64,000 nucleotides of DNA from Oscillospiraceae bacterium (GCA_017429835.1 JAFROD010000048.1:46530-110529); one strand, 5' to 3'; numbered from the stretch's first letter, positions 15,512 through 24,538 are shown. Program-made: numbers and translations. The notes: a model not told the origin generated them from the letters alone.

Positions 15512-16636
15512 TTACAGCTTCTTGCCCGCGAGGTAGACTGCCTTGCGGTTGAGCTCCGCGTCGCAGACCACGAAGTCCGCGATCTTGCCGTCTGCGATCG
15601 AGCCGACCTCTTTGAGGCAGCCGAGCTGCCGCGCGGGGTTGTAAGTCGCGGCGCGGATCGCGTCCTCCCGCGGGATGCCGAAGGAGACCGCGCGCTGCAT
15701 GCATTCAAAGAGATTGGTCGCGGAGCCCGCGATCGTGCCGTCCTCCAGACGGGCGATGCCGTCCTTCAGGAAGACCTGCTGGCCGCCGAGCTCGTACTCG
15801 CCGTCAGGCATGCCGCAGCAGCGCAGAGAGTCGGAGATCAGCACCATGCGCGCCGCGCCGAAGATGCGGAACGCCAGCCGCACCGAGGCGGGATGGACGT
15901 GCTGGCCGTCGGAGATCAGCTCCGCGCTGACCGTTTCGGCCTCCGCGGCGGCGGCGATCACGCCGGGCTTGCGGTGGTGGATCGAGGGCATGGCATTGTA
16001 CAGGTGCGTCAGGTGGGTCACGCCGGCGGCGACGCCTTTGCGCGCGGCGTCGTAGTCCGCGTCGGTGTGGGCGATCGAAACGGTGCAGAGCGCCTTCGCC
16101 TTGCGAATGAAGTCCTCCGCGCCCTCCAGCTCCGGCGCGACGTCGACGATCCTGACCAGACCGCCGCAGCCGTCGTAGAGCGCCTTGAACGCTTCAAAAT
16201 CGGGGTTGCGGAGGTACGCGCCGTTCTGCGCGCCCTTTTTCTTTTCGGAGAAGAAGGGACCTTCCATTTGGATTCCGCGCAGGGCCGCGCCGTCGTCGGG
16301 ACGGGCGTCCGCGTAGGCGCGCGCCGTGGCGAACGCGGCGGCGAGCGTTTCATAGGGGAGGGTCATCGAAGCGGGCGCGAACGAGGTCACGCCGTTCTTT
16401 GCCAGATACTTTGCCATGGCGACCACGCCCTCGAGCTTTCCGTCGGAAAAGTCCGCGCCGGAGTTGCCGTGCGTATGCACGTCGATCAGGCCGGGAATGA
16501 CGTACGCGCCGCCGAGGTCGATCGCGTCGGGTGCGGCGTCGGCGAGCACGCTGCAGAATCTGCCGTTTTCGACGGAAAAATTACCGTGCGCAAAGCGGAA
16601 CTGTTCGGTATAAATCCATGCGTTTTTGAAATTCAT
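15512..16636 (-). CDS. nagA: N-acetylglucosamine-6-phosphate deacetylase
   Basis: Deacetylates GlcNAc-6-P to glucosamine-6-P in amino-sugar catabolism. 374 residues of the amidohydrolase superfamily. Metal-binding and catalytic motifs are visible: DVHTHGNSG, MEGPFF, SIAHTDADY, THLYNAM, and SDSLRCCG with the catalytic aspartate. The start at 16636 has GAGGA upstream. It lies 58 bases downstream of the kinase fusion gene on the same strand, separated by a hairpin, so both may be transcribed from the promoter at 19245 with partial termination between them. No nagB gene is adjacent. Supports growth on GlcNAc-containing glycans. Confidence 0.93.
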   Translation of the reverse strand: MNFKNAWIYTEQFRFAHGNFSVENGRFCSVLADAAPDAIDLGGAYVIPGLIDVHTHGNSGADFSDGKLEGVVAMAKYLAKNGVTSFAPASMTLPYETLAAAFATARAYADARPDDGAALRGIQMEGPFFSEKKKGAQNGAYLRNPDFEAFKALYDGCGGLVRIVDVAPELEGAEDFIRKAKALCTVSIAHTDADYDAARKGVAAGVTHLTHLYNAMPSIHHRKPGVIAAAAEAETVSAELISDGQHVHPASVRLAFRIFGAARMVLISDSLRCCGMPDGEYELGGQQVFLKDGIARLEDGTIAGSATNLFECMQRAVSFGIPREDAIRAATYNPARQLGCLKEVGSIADGKIADFVVCDAELNRKAVYLAGKKL

Positions 16637-16655
16637 AAAATATCCTCTTTTCTGA

Positions 16656-16689
16656 AAAATGGCATTCCGAGAAATCGAAATGCCATTTT
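16656..16689 (-). terminator. Hairpin (attenuator or terminator) between the kinase fusion and nagA
   Basis: An 11-bp inverted repeat AAAATGGCATT/AATGCCATTTT with a 12-base loop, followed on the minus strand by TTTTTC. It may lower nagA expression relative to the upstream kinase. Confidence 0.6.
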
Positions 16690-16694
16690 GCTGT

Positions 16695-19178
16695 TTATTT
16701 CTTTGCTTCGGGCAGGCTTGCCGCGGCGACGGACTGACCGACGCGGCGGGTCTTCTCGTCCGGCAGCATGACGCGGACTTTTGCCGCAAGCTCCGGATAT
16801 TCGTCCTGCAGGATCGCAAGGCAGTTGTCGAGCACGATGCTGCCGCCGACGCCGGACATGACGCGCCCGAGGACGATCATGTGGTGCACGTCGTAGAAGC
16901 GGCAGTAGAGCTTTATCGTATGAGCAAGGTACGCGCCGATGGAAGCAAAAATCTTCCGTGCGCGCTCGTCGCCCTTTTCCACGAGCGACTGCACCGCCTT
17001 GAGCTTTTCGGCGGGGGTCAGGCTGTCGTCAAGCGCAATGCCCGCTTTCGGCGCGAGCTTGATGACCGCGTCCTGCGAGAAGTACTTGCAGCCGACGCCG
17101 ATGTCGGTCGACCATTCGTCCGCCATCGCGCCTTCGAACAGGTCGACGGGCGCAAAGGCAAGCTCGTTGAGCCAGCCGAGGACGTTGCCGTCCGCGTCGA
17201 CGTAGCCGACCGCCTCGCTCGTACCCATCGCCATGCCCATGACGGAGCCGACCTCCATGCCCATCGCGCCGGCAAGGGCGGTCACGTCGCCGTCGTTCGC
17301 CACGACGATGGGAACGTCGCCCAGCTCCTTCGCGGCGCGGTCATAGATCGACTTGACCAGCTCGCGCTTTTCTCTGGGAACGCTGATGAACAGGGAGGAG
17401 ACCATCGGGCTGTTGCCGATGAACACGCCTGCGGAGGAAACGCCGATGCCGTCCACGCGCGGCATTTTGGACGCCGCGGTCTTGAACGCGGCGACGATGC
17501 CGTCGAAGTGGTACTGCGGATCGGATTCCGTCTTCGGGTGCCAGACGACTTCTTCGGAGTAGACGGTCTTACCGTCGATCACGGCGGAGACTTTGCGATC
17601 CGAACCGCCTGCGTCAAAGCCGATGCGGCAGCCTTCCATGTGACCGCCGATGTGGACGGAGGCCTCGTTCGCCTTGGGGCAGTCCTCCGGCTTGCAGTCG
17701 ATGACTTCGAACGGAACTTCGTACACGTCCTGCATGAACTGCACGTCGAATTTGCGCTCGCCCTCGAGGGTGTACGCCTTCTGCAGACGCTGCGCCAGCG
17801 CGCTGTTGCCGCAGATATAGATACGGAAGCCGCCGATCGACCATAGCAGGAACTTCACGTAGCGTTCGACAAAGCGGTAATCCGCTTCGGCGAGCTCGGG
17901 CGTGCCGTGGATTTTGGCGTGGTGAACGGAAATCTTGCCCTTGTCACGCTCAATGGCGATGGTCAGCGGCTGGGACGCGCCCTTTTCATAAGCGTCGATC
18001 CAGACGCCGAAGGGAATGAAATCCTTGTCGAGCTCGGGCAGGTTTTTAACCTGATAGTCGACGCCCAGATAGTTCATTGTCGGCTTCTTCGCGTTCGCGG
18101 CTTCTTCCTTAACGATCTTCTGCATTTCGTCCCACTTCTTCTCCATGTCGGCGACCAGCTTGAGCTGGGTGCGGGCGCGGACGAGGTTGTGGTCGGGATA
18201 TGCGGTCTTGAAGTAACGGTCGCCGTCGAGATAGTCCGTCAGGAAGCGGACGGCGAGCTCGAGCGTGATGATCTTCGCGCCGAGCGGCAGAAGCTCCGTT
18301 TCTTTCTCGGTCAGGCTGCGGCAGGCGGTCAGATAGCCCCGCGTGTAGACGCGGAAAAGCTCGAGATTGAGCTCCATTTTATCCAGATCCGGCTCATCTT
18401 CGGCAGCGGTCGCCGCGCCGAAACGGATGGAGTCGCCGAAGTCGTACAGGGAAGAGCCGGGCATGACGGTGTCCAGATCGAGGACGCACATCGCCTTACG
18501 GGTCTTTGCGTCCAGCAGGACGTTGTTCAGCTTGGTATCGTTGTGCGTGACGCGCAAGGGAAGCTCGCCGGTCTCCAAAAGACGGACGAGCGTGCCGGCT
18601 TCCTGCTCCCGCGCTTCAATAAAGGCGATCTCGTCTCTGACGGAGAGCGCTCTGTGGACGCGGTCGGCGTTCAGCGCCGCGCGGAACTGACGGTAGCGGT
18701 TGACGGTGTTGTGGAACATCGGAATGGTCTCATGCAGGGTCTGCGCGGGGAAATCGCCCAACAGCTCCTGGAAACGGCCGAACGCGATCGCGCTCTCGTA
18801 GAAATCCCGGTCGGATTCCGGCGCTTCCAGACAGATACCGTCCGCGAATTCGTAGCAGCGCCAGTATTCGCCGTCTTCATCTACGTAGTAGTATGTACCC
18901 TCATCGGAAAGCATGAAGTTCAGCGTTTCGCTCGGATCGCTGACGCGGCTGCGCAGATACTCCGTCACGGCGCCGACGTTCTCCATGACCGCCTTTGGGT
19001 CGGAGAAGACGTATTTATTGATACGCTGCAGAATATACACGGACTGGTCGTTCGTCTGCACGCGGTAGGTGCTGTTGATGTGTCCGGAGCCGAATTCGCT
19101 GATGATTACAGGCGTTCCGCTGATCTGAAAATGAGTAATCGCGGACTCCGGCGTCAGTTTATTTTTCAACGAGATCAT
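16695..19178 (-). CDS. Fusion of N-acetylhexosamine 1-kinase (NahK-like) and ROK/actin-like sugar kinase
   Basis: 827 residues carrying two kinases of unrelated folds. Residues 1 to about 360 form an aminoglycoside-phosphotransferase-type kinase like NahK: FGSGHINSTYRV nucleotide loop, VTHNDTKLNNVLLD catalytic loop and VLDLDTVMPG metal site. From Met368 (NYLGVDYQVKNL) there are about 160 residues of a lead-in domain. An actin-like ATPase sugar-kinase domain follows (about 530-827): IGFDAGGSDRKVSAV, GIGVSSAGVFIGN, NDGDVTALAGAMG. It lacks the usual ROK zinc-finger CxCGxxGC. No good ribosome binding site precedes Met368, so one long chain is expected. Paired with nagA it suggests phosphorylation of HexNAc and a partner hexose. 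Confidence 0.85.
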   Translation of the reverse strand: MISLKNKLTPESAITHFQISGTPVIISEFGSGHINSTYRVQTNDQSVYILQRINKYVFSDPKAVMENVGAVTEYLRSRVSDPSETLNFMLSDEGTYYYVDEDGEYWRCYEFADGICLEAPESDRDFYESAIAFGRFQELLGDFPAQTLHETIPMFHNTVNRYRQFRAALNADRVHRALSVRDEIAFIEAREQEAGTLVRLLETGELPLRVTHNDTKLNNVLLDAKTRKAMCVLDLDTVMPGSSLYDFGDSIRFGAATAAEDEPDLDKMELNLELFRVYTRGYLTACRSLTEKETELLPLGAKIITLELAVRFLTDYLDGDRYFKTAYPDHNLVRARTQLKLVADMEKKWDEMQKIVKEEAANAKKPTMNYLGVDYQVKNLPELDKDFIPFGVWIDAYEKGASQPLTIAIERDKGKISVHHAKIHGTPELAEADYRFVERYVKFLLWSIGGFRIYICGNSALAQRLQKAYTLEGERKFDVQFMQDVYEVPFEVIDCKPEDCPKANEASVHIGGHMEGCRIGFDAGGSDRKVSAVIDGKTVYSEEVVWHPKTESDPQYHFDGIVAAFKTAASKMPRVDGIGVSSAGVFIGNSPMVSSLFISVPREKRELVKSIYDRAAKELGDVPIVVANDGDVTALAGAMGMEVGSVMGMAMGTSEAVGYVDADGNVLGWLNELAFAPVDLFEGAMADEWSTDIGVGCKYFSQDAVIKLAPKAGIALDDSLTPAEKLKAVQSLVEKGDERARKIFASIGAYLAHTIKLYCRFYDVHHMIVLGRVMSGVGGSIVLDNCLAILQDEYPELAAKVRVMLPDEKTRRVGQSVAAASLPEAKK

Positions 19179-19244
19179 CCTCTCAATGGTTTCTTCATTC
19201 TATGACTGCGCGGTCGATTCGGTACTGCGCGCACATTTCGTTCT

Positions 19245-19273
19245 ATTCTACAACAGTTTTATCAAAAAAGCAA
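19245..19273 (-). promoter_or_regulatory. Promoter of the kinase fusion / nagA unit
   Basis: Minus-strand TTGCTT (19268-19273), 17-base spacer, TAGAAT (19245-19250), about 66 bases upstream of the ATG at 19178. Confidence 0.65.
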
Positions 19274-19335
19274 GCGAATTTTCCATTTTTTGCAATACCG
19301 CTTTCTGAAATCATGACAGTTTTTCATCAAGTACG

Positions 19336-19364
19336 AAAAACCTCCGGCAATTTCTGCCGGAGGT
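19336..19364 (-). terminator. Terminator of the AEC transporter gene
   Basis: Stem CCTCCGGCA/TGCCGGAGG with a 5-base loop; on the minus strand TTTTTCG follows. It lies seven bases past the transporter stop codon. Confidence 0.85.
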
Positions 19365-19370
19365 AAAGTA

Positions 19371-20297
19371 TTATGCGCCGATGACGCCGGATTTCAGCAG
19401 GATCGTCAGGATCGTGCCCATAACGGCGAAGTAGAGAATGGTCGACGGGATCAGGCAATCGACTGCCAGCTTCGTGTCCTTGCCGTACTGCTTTGCCCAC
19501 AGGACTGCGGTGACCGGCGCGGGCGCGCCGAGCACGATGGCGAGAATGCAGGCGGTCTGGAAGGGCAGAATAAAATACAGAACGCCGAAGACGATACACG
19601 GCAGAACGAGCACCTTCCACAAAGAGTACAGGATCGCCGTCCTGCTTTTGACCCAGCCGAACAGCCCATAGCGGCAGATCAGCATGCCGATGAACAGCAG
19701 TGCGATCGGGGAGACGGCGGCGGCAACGCGCTCGAGTGTATAGGTCAGAAACTCAGGCAGTTTCACGGCAAAGACGGAGCAGAGTACGCCCGCGACCACC
19801 GCGATCAGATTGGGGGTGAGCAGGACTTTTTTGACGATCTGCTTCCGCGCGCCGCCGGTCGAGCCGAGAAAGACCTGATGATGGACGCCCCAGATCAGAA
19901 AATCGACGACCGCGCCGTGAATAAATACGACGGTCATTTCACCGTCTGTCAAAAACAGGCTCAGCAGGGGAATGCAGACGAACGAATTGTTGCCGATCCC
20001 GCTGATATAGCGAAGAATGGGACGCCGGTCGGCGTCGGTCTTTCGAAACAGCGGAATGGAAACGAAAAACGGAAGCAGGCAGAACACCAGCGTGGCGATC
20101 ACGGTCGGGATACCGACGCCGAGCAGCTCGTCCACGTCCGTTTTCGCAAAATTGAGAAACAGCATCGCGGGGAAGCAGACGTTCAGGAGCAGCGGCGGCA
20201 GCACGTCGGTCGCGCTTTCCGGAACGAGTTTGCTCCTGACGGAGAGATAGCCGACGCAGATGACGATGATAAAAAACAGAATGCCGTTGAATTGCAT
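19371..20297 (-). CDS. AEC (auxin efflux carrier) family transporter
   Basis: 308-residue inner-membrane carrier with ten predicted helices in two five-helix halves. The characteristic N-terminal half (NVCFPAMLFLNFAKTD, then SGIGNNSFVCIPL) and C-terminal half (LGAPAPVTAVLWAKQYGKD) are present. Bacterial members export or exchange malate and other organic acids; the substrate here is unknown. It is a single gene with its own promoter and terminator, divergent from the T-box-controlled tryptophan synthase gene, with which no functional link is evident. Confidence 0.85.
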   Translation of the reverse strand: MQFNGILFFIIVICVGYLSVRSKLVPESATDVLPPLLLNVCFPAMLFLNFAKTDVDELLGVGIPTVIATLVFCLLPFFVSIPLFRKTDADRRPILRYISGIGNNSFVCIPLLSLFLTDGEMTVVFIHGAVVDFLIWGVHHQVFLGSTGGARKQIVKKVLLTPNLIAVVAGVLCSVFAVKLPEFLTYTLERVAAAVSPIALLFIGMLICRYGLFGWVKSRTAILYSLWKVLVLPCIVFGVLYFILPFQTACILAIVLGAPAPVTAVLWAKQYGKDTKLAVDCLIPSTILYFAVMGTILTILLKSGVIGA

Positions 20298-20318
20298 AGA
20301 ATAATCACCTTCCCGACT

Positions 20319-20347
20319 ATCTTACCGCAGCGCGCCTGTCAAGTCAA
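20319..20347 (-). promoter_or_regulatory. Promoter of the AEC transporter gene
   Basis: Minus-strand TTGACT (20342-20347), 17-base spacer, TAAGAT (20319-20324), about 22 bases before the ATG. Confidence 0.6.
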
Positions 20348-20368
20348 GCGAGATCGGAAAAAACGGTA

Positions 20369-20397
20369 TTGACAAACGGAACGGAATGTGTTTTAAT
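20369..20397 (+). promoter_or_regulatory. Promoter of the Trp T-box / trpB transcript
   Basis: Perfect TTGACA (20369-20374), 17-base spacer, TTTAAT (20392-20397); transcript start expected near 20404. Confidence 0.8.
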
Positions 20398-20403
20398 ACA
20401 AAA

Positions 20404-20656
20404 AACCGCAGATGACGAGTGAGTATGTCCGCAGCGGAACGCACAGAGAGCCGCCGATGGTGGGAACGCGGCAGGGAAGTACGGACAGAATGGACGTCGG
20501 AGGGCGAGCTGAACGATCAGTAGGCGAGACGGAGTGACGCTTCGTTACCAAAGTCGGCGTATGAACGTACGCATAAGTGGGCGCAATGCGCCAAGCCGGG
20601 TGGCACCGCAGGAGTTTTATCCTGTCCCAGCAAACAAACTGGGACAGGATTTTTGT
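20404..20656 (+). promoter_or_regulatory. Tryptophan-specific T-box riboswitch
   Basis: This leader fills most of the 393-base gap between the AEC and trpB genes. It has Stem I with an AGAGAG bulge (near 20445) and a GATGGTGGGAA apical element. The specifier loop ACAGAATGGAC carries UGG (20491-20493), the Trp codon. The antiterminator T-box GGGTGGCACCGC lies at 20598-20609; its bulge TGGC would pair with an NCCA end whose discriminator is G, as in tRNA-Trp. The 12-bp terminator stem ATCCTGTCCCAG (20619-20630) pairs with 20639-20650 and is followed by TTTTTG. Uncharged tRNA-Trp should stabilise the antiterminator and allow transcription of trpB. Confidence 0.93.
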
Positions 20657-20690
20657 ATCCTCTCCCAAAACCGTGAAAGGAGAAACGTAA

Positions 20691-22052
20691 ATGGAAATCC
20701 CGTACAAGATCTATCTGGAAGAATCGGAGATGCCAAAGGCATGGTACAACGTCCGTGCCGACATGAAGAACAAGCCCGCTCCGCTGCTGAATCCCGCGAC
20801 GGGCAAGCCGATGACGCTCGACGAGCTGTCGCAGGTCTTCTGCCGCGAGCTTGCCGAGCAGGAGCTGGACACCGAAAACGCGTATATCCCGATCCCGCAG
20901 GAGATCCGCGACTTCTACAAGATGTACCGCCCGTCGCCGCTGGTGCGCGCGTACTGTCTGGAAAAGAAGCTCGGCACGCCGGCGCACATCTACTACAAAT
21001 TCGAGGGCAACAACACCTCCGGCAGTCACAAACTGAACTCCGCGATCGCGCAGGCGTACTACGCGAAAATGCAGGGACTCAAGGGTGTGACGACGGAGAC
21101 CGGCGCAGGTCAGTGGGGCACGGCGCTCTCGATGGCGTGCTCGTACTTCGGACTCGACTGCCAGGTCTTCATGGTCAAGGTGTCCTACGAGCAAAAGCCG
21201 TTCCGCCGTGAGGTCATGCGCACCTACGGAGCGTCGGTCACGCCGTCGCCGTCCATGACGACGGAGATCGGCAGGAAGATCAACGCCGAATTCCCCGGCA
21301 CGACCGGCTCCCTCGGCTGCGCGATCTCCGAGGCGGTCGAGACGGCGGTCAAGCAGGACGGCTACCGCTACGTGCTCGGCAGCGTCCTGTCGCAGGTACT
21401 GCTCCACCAATCCGTCATCGGCCTGGAGACCAGGGCTGCGCTGGAAAAGTACGACATCAAGCCGGATATCATCATCGGCTGCGCCGGCGGCGGCTCGAAC
21501 CTCGGCGGCCTGATCGCGCCGTTCGTCGGGCAGAAGCTCCGCGGCGAAGCGGATATGCGCATCATCGCGGTCGAGCCGGCGTCCTGTCCGAGTCTGACGC
21601 GCGGCAAGTATGCCTACGACTTCTGCGATACCGGCATGGTCTGCCCGCTCGCCAAGATGTATACGCTCGGCAGCTCTTTCATTCCGTCTGCCAACCATGC
21701 GGGCGGTCTGCGCTACCACGGCATGAGCAGCATCGTCTCCCAGCTCTACGACGACGGGCTCTTAGAGGCGACGAGCGTGGAGCAGACGGCGGTCTTCGAG
21801 GCGGCGACGGAGTTTGCCCGCGTCGAGGGCATTCTCCCCGCGCCGGAGAGCAGCCACGCGATCCGCGTCGCGATCGACGAGGCGCTCAAATGCAAGAAGA
21901 CCGGCGAGGAGAAGAACATCGTCTTCGGTCTGACGGGCACGGGTTATTTCGACCTGGTCGCCTATCAGAAGTACAACGACGGCGATATGCAGGATTATAT
22001 CCCGACGGACGAGGATATCGCAAAGAGCCTCGCCCTACTGCCGAAGATCTGA
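20691..22052 (+). CDS. trpB: Tryptophan synthase beta chain, TrpB2 type
   Basis: PLP enzyme condensing indole with serine to tryptophan. 453 residues, longer than classical TrpB1 (about 400) and with the N-terminal extension of the TrpB2 group (PKAWYNVRADM). PLP lysine in SGSHKLNSA (near residue 110), TETGAGQWGTAL, and the phosphate-binding CAGGGSNLGG are visible. AGGAG precedes the ATG. Under sole control of the Trp T-box. No trpA or other trp biosynthetic gene is adjacent, so a stand-alone indole-salvage role is likely. Terminator follows. Confidence 0.93.
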   Translation: MEIPYKIYLEESEMPKAWYNVRADMKNKPAPLLNPATGKPMTLDELSQVFCRELAEQELDTENAYIPIPQEIRDFYKMYRPSPLVRAYCLEKKLGTPAHIYYKFEGNNTSGSHKLNSAIAQAYYAKMQGLKGVTTETGAGQWGTALSMACSYFGLDCQVFMVKVSYEQKPFRREVMRTYGASVTPSPSMTTEIGRKINAEFPGTTGSLGCAISEAVETAVKQDGYRYVLGSVLSQVLLHQSVIGLETRAALEKYDIKPDIIIGCAGGGSNLGGLIAPFVGQKLRGEADMRIIAVEPASCPSLTRGKYAYDFCDTGMVCPLAKMYTLGSSFIPSANHAGGLRYHGMSSIVSQLYDDGLLEATSVEQTAVFEAATEFARVEGILPAPESSHAIRVAIDEALKCKKTGEEKNIVFGLTGTGYFDLVAYQKYNDGDMQDYIPTDEDIAKSLALLPKI

Positions 22053-22060
22053 ATCCGAAT

Positions 22061-22097
22061 AAAAAGACGGCTGTTGCGTTTGCAGCAGCCGTCTTTT
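22061..22097. terminator. Bidirectional terminator between trpB and the D-LDH-like gene
   Basis: AAAAAGACGGCTGTTGC pairs with GCAGCAGCCGTCTTTT around a GTTT loop (one G-U pair), giving A and T tracts on both sides for two convergent genes. Confidence 0.85.
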
Positions 22098-22102
22098 GCC
22101 GT

Positions 22103-23134
22103 TCAGAAGCATTTTTCTTTTCGTTGTTTCCGGCAGTCGCCTATGCTGCCGCATTTGTAGCAGACTTCGTTCTCGCAAACGCCGTTTTCAAAGAACGTGC
22201 AGATATTGCGCGCCGTGGTATCGGCGATGTTCTGCAACGCCTCCTGCGTCAGAAACGCCTGATGAGAGGTGACGATCACGTTCGGCATGGAGATCAGCCG
22301 CGCCAGCGTGTCGTCCTCGACGATGTGGCCGGAGAAATCCTCAAAGAAGAGGTCGGATTCCTCTTCGTACACGTCCAGACAGGCGGCGCCGACCTTGCGC
22401 GCCTTGATGCCCTCCAGCAGGGCTTCGGCGTCGATCAGCGCGCCGCGGGAGGTGTTGATCAGATAGACGCCCTTTTTCATCTGCGCGATGGCGTCTGCGT
22501 CGATCAGGTGGTAGGTATCCTCCGTCAGCGGGCAGTGCAGAGAGATAAAGTCGCTCCGCGCGAAGAGCTCGGAGAGCGGCACGTAGTCGATCCCCGCGTT
22601 TTCCGCCGGGAATTTGTCGTAGGCGATGACATGCATTCCGAAGCCGCGGCAGATGTCGATGAAGACTCTGCCGATTTTGCCCGTGCCGATCACGCCGACG
22701 GTCTTGCCATGCAGATCGACGCCGGTCAGCCCGTCCAGACGGAAATTGAAGTCCTTTGTGCGGATATACGCCTTGTGGATACGACGGTTGGAGGTCAGAA
22801 GCAGCGCCATCGCGTGTTCCGCGACCGCGTAAGGCGAATAGGCAGGCACACGGACGACGTGGATTTTGCCGAAGCAGCGCTGCAGATCGACGTTGTTGAA
22901 GCCTGCGCACCGCAGGGCGATCAGGCGGATGCCGTAGTCGTACAGCTTGTCTATCACGGCGGCGTTCACCGTGTCGTTGACGAAGACGCAGACGCCGTCA
23001 AAGCCCTTTGCGAGCTTCGCCGTATCTTCGGTCAGCTTGGTTTCAAAAAATTTGAACGTGACGCCGTGCGCCGCGCCGCTCTGCTCAAAACAGGGGACGT
23101 CGTAACTCTTGGCGTCGAAAACAGCGATATTCAT
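22103..23134 (-). CDS. D-2-hydroxyacid dehydrogenase (D-lactate dehydrogenase-like) with Cys-rich tail
   Basis: 343-residue NAD-dependent reductase, probably pyruvate to D-lactate for fermentative NADH disposal. NAD-binding GVIGTGKIGRVF near residue 150, catalytic Arg in INTSRGALID, and His in VTSHQAFLT fit the LdhA branch. The last about 20 residues (CYKCGSIGDCRKQRKEKCF) hold five cysteines counting those just before, an extension I do not know from LdhA proteins; it could bind a metal or be a fortuitous tail. It lies 11 bases downstream of murC and is likely co-transcribed from the promoter at 24539. Confidence 0.88.
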   Translation of the reverse strand: MNIAVFDAKSYDVPCFEQSGAAHGVTFKFFETKLTEDTAKLAKGFDGVCVFVNDTVNAAVIDKLYDYGIRLIALRCAGFNNVDLQRCFGKIHVVRVPAYSPYAVAEHAMALLLTSNRRIHKAYIRTKDFNFRLDGLTGVDLHGKTVGVIGTGKIGRVFIDICRGFGMHVIAYDKFPAENAGIDYVPLSELFARSDFISLHCPLTEDTYHLIDADAIAQMKKGVYLINTSRGALIDAEALLEGIKARKVGAACLDVYEEESDLFFEDFSGHIVEDDTLARLISMPNVIVTSHQAFLTQEALQNIADTTARNICTFFENGVCENEVCYKCGSIGDCRKQRKEKCF

Positions 23135-23145
23135 AGATTCGCTCC

Positions 23146-24507
23146 TTATTTCAAAAGCATTTCTCCGGCCTTATAGATGTCGCCTGCGCCGACGGTGAGA
23201 ATGATGTCTCCGTCGCGGGCGATGGACTTCAGATATGCGGCGACCTCCGGCAGCGTCTCAAAGAAGACGGAGCCGTCGATCTTCGCGGCAAGGTCTGCGG
23301 AGGAAATGCCGATTTTATTGCTTTCCCGCGCAGCGTAGATTTCTGCCAGAACCGCCACGTCCACGCGCCTGAGCTGCTCGACGAAGTCGTCGAACAGCGC
23401 CTTGGTGCGCGTGTAGGTATGCGGCTGAAAAGCAATTATGATGCGCTGAAAGCCCATGACCTTGACCGCGTCGATCAGGGATCTGAGTTCGCCCGGATGG
23501 TGGGCGTAATCGTCGTAGATCTCTGCGCCGTGATAGGTACCCTTATGCTCCATGCGGCGGCCAGCGCCATAGAACGAGGCCAGCCCGCGGCTGACGGCTT
23601 CTCCGTCCACGCCCATGACGTAGGCGGCGGACGCGGCGGCAAGCGCGTTGTAGACGTTGTGCCTGCCGTAGACGTTCAGGCTCACGTGGCAGTATTTTTT
23701 TCCGTAGCAGATGACGTCAAACGAACGCATATCCTCGGACAGCTTTTCCGCGTGTATGTCGTTCTTCGGGTCGATACCGAACGAGATATAGTGCAGATCG
23801 GCAAGGGTAAGGACGGTGTTCTCGTCGTCGCCGTTGGCGATGACGTAGCCCGTGCGCGGGACGAGCCCCGCGAACTTGCGGAACGAACGCTCGACCGCCT
23901 CCAGATCCTTGAAATAGTCCAGATGATCGGCTTCAATGTTGTTGACGATCGCGATCGTCGGATAAAAGTTCAAAAACGAATCGCAGTATTCGCAGCTTTC
24001 CATGATGATCGTGTCGCCGTTTCCGACCCGATGCCCCGCGTGCAGAAGCGGCAGATAGCCGCCGAGCATGACGGTCGGATCGCGCTGCGCTTCCATGAAA
24101 ATGTGCGTGATCATGGAGGTGGTGGTCGTCTTGCCGTGCGTGCCGGAGATACAGATCGCGTTTTTGTACTCGCGCATGATCACGCCCCACGCCTGCGCGC
24201 GCTCAAAGACCGGAATGCCCAGCGCGCGGGCGGCGGCGATCTCCGGATTATCATTATGCGCTGCAGCGGTGCGGATAATACAGTCCGCGCCCTTGATATT
24301 TTCCGCGTTGTGACCGATGTGTACCTCAATGCCCTTGGCGATCAGCTCGTCGGTCGAGACGGAGGAGTTCATATCCGAGCCGGTCACGATCATGCCCATG
24401 CCGCGCAGGACGAGTCCGAGCGGACGCATGGAAACGCCGCCGATGCCGATCAGATGAATATGTTTTCCGGGCACCAGATAGGCGTCCAGTCGTTTACGGA
24501 TTGCCAT
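23146..24507 (-). CDS. murC: UDP-N-acetylmuramate--L-alanine ligase
   Basis: Cytoplasmic ATP-dependent ligase adding L-Ala to UDP-MurNAc, the first peptide step of peptidoglycan synthesis. 453 residues, standard length. N-terminal HLIGIGGVSMRPLG nucleotide-sugar domain, P-loop SGTHGKTTTTSM (near 120), NIEADHLDYFKD, and DDYAHHPGEL in the C-terminal domain all match. AGGAGGC precedes the ATG at 24507. First gene of a two-gene unit with the D-LDH-like gene, instead of sitting in a dcw cluster. Confidence 0.95.
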   Translation of the reverse strand: MAIRKRLDAYLVPGKHIHLIGIGGVSMRPLGLVLRGMGMIVTGSDMNSSVSTDELIAKGIEVHIGHNAENIKGADCIIRTAAAHNDNPEIAAARALGIPVFERAQAWGVIMREYKNAICISGTHGKTTTTSMITHIFMEAQRDPTVMLGGYLPLLHAGHRVGNGDTIIMESCEYCDSFLNFYPTIAIVNNIEADHLDYFKDLEAVERSFRKFAGLVPRTGYVIANGDDENTVLTLADLHYISFGIDPKNDIHAEKLSEDMRSFDVICYGKKYCHVSLNVYGRHNVYNALAAASAAYVMGVDGEAVSRGLASFYGAGRRMEHKGTYHGAEIYDDYAHHPGELRSLIDAVKVMGFQRIIIAFQPHTYTRTKALFDDFVEQLRRVDVAVLAEIYAARESNKIGISSADLAAKIDGSVFFETLPEVAAYLKSIARDGDIILTVGAGDIYKAGEMLLK

Positions 24508-24538
24508 AGAAAAGCCTCCTATGCAAATTTCAACTTAT

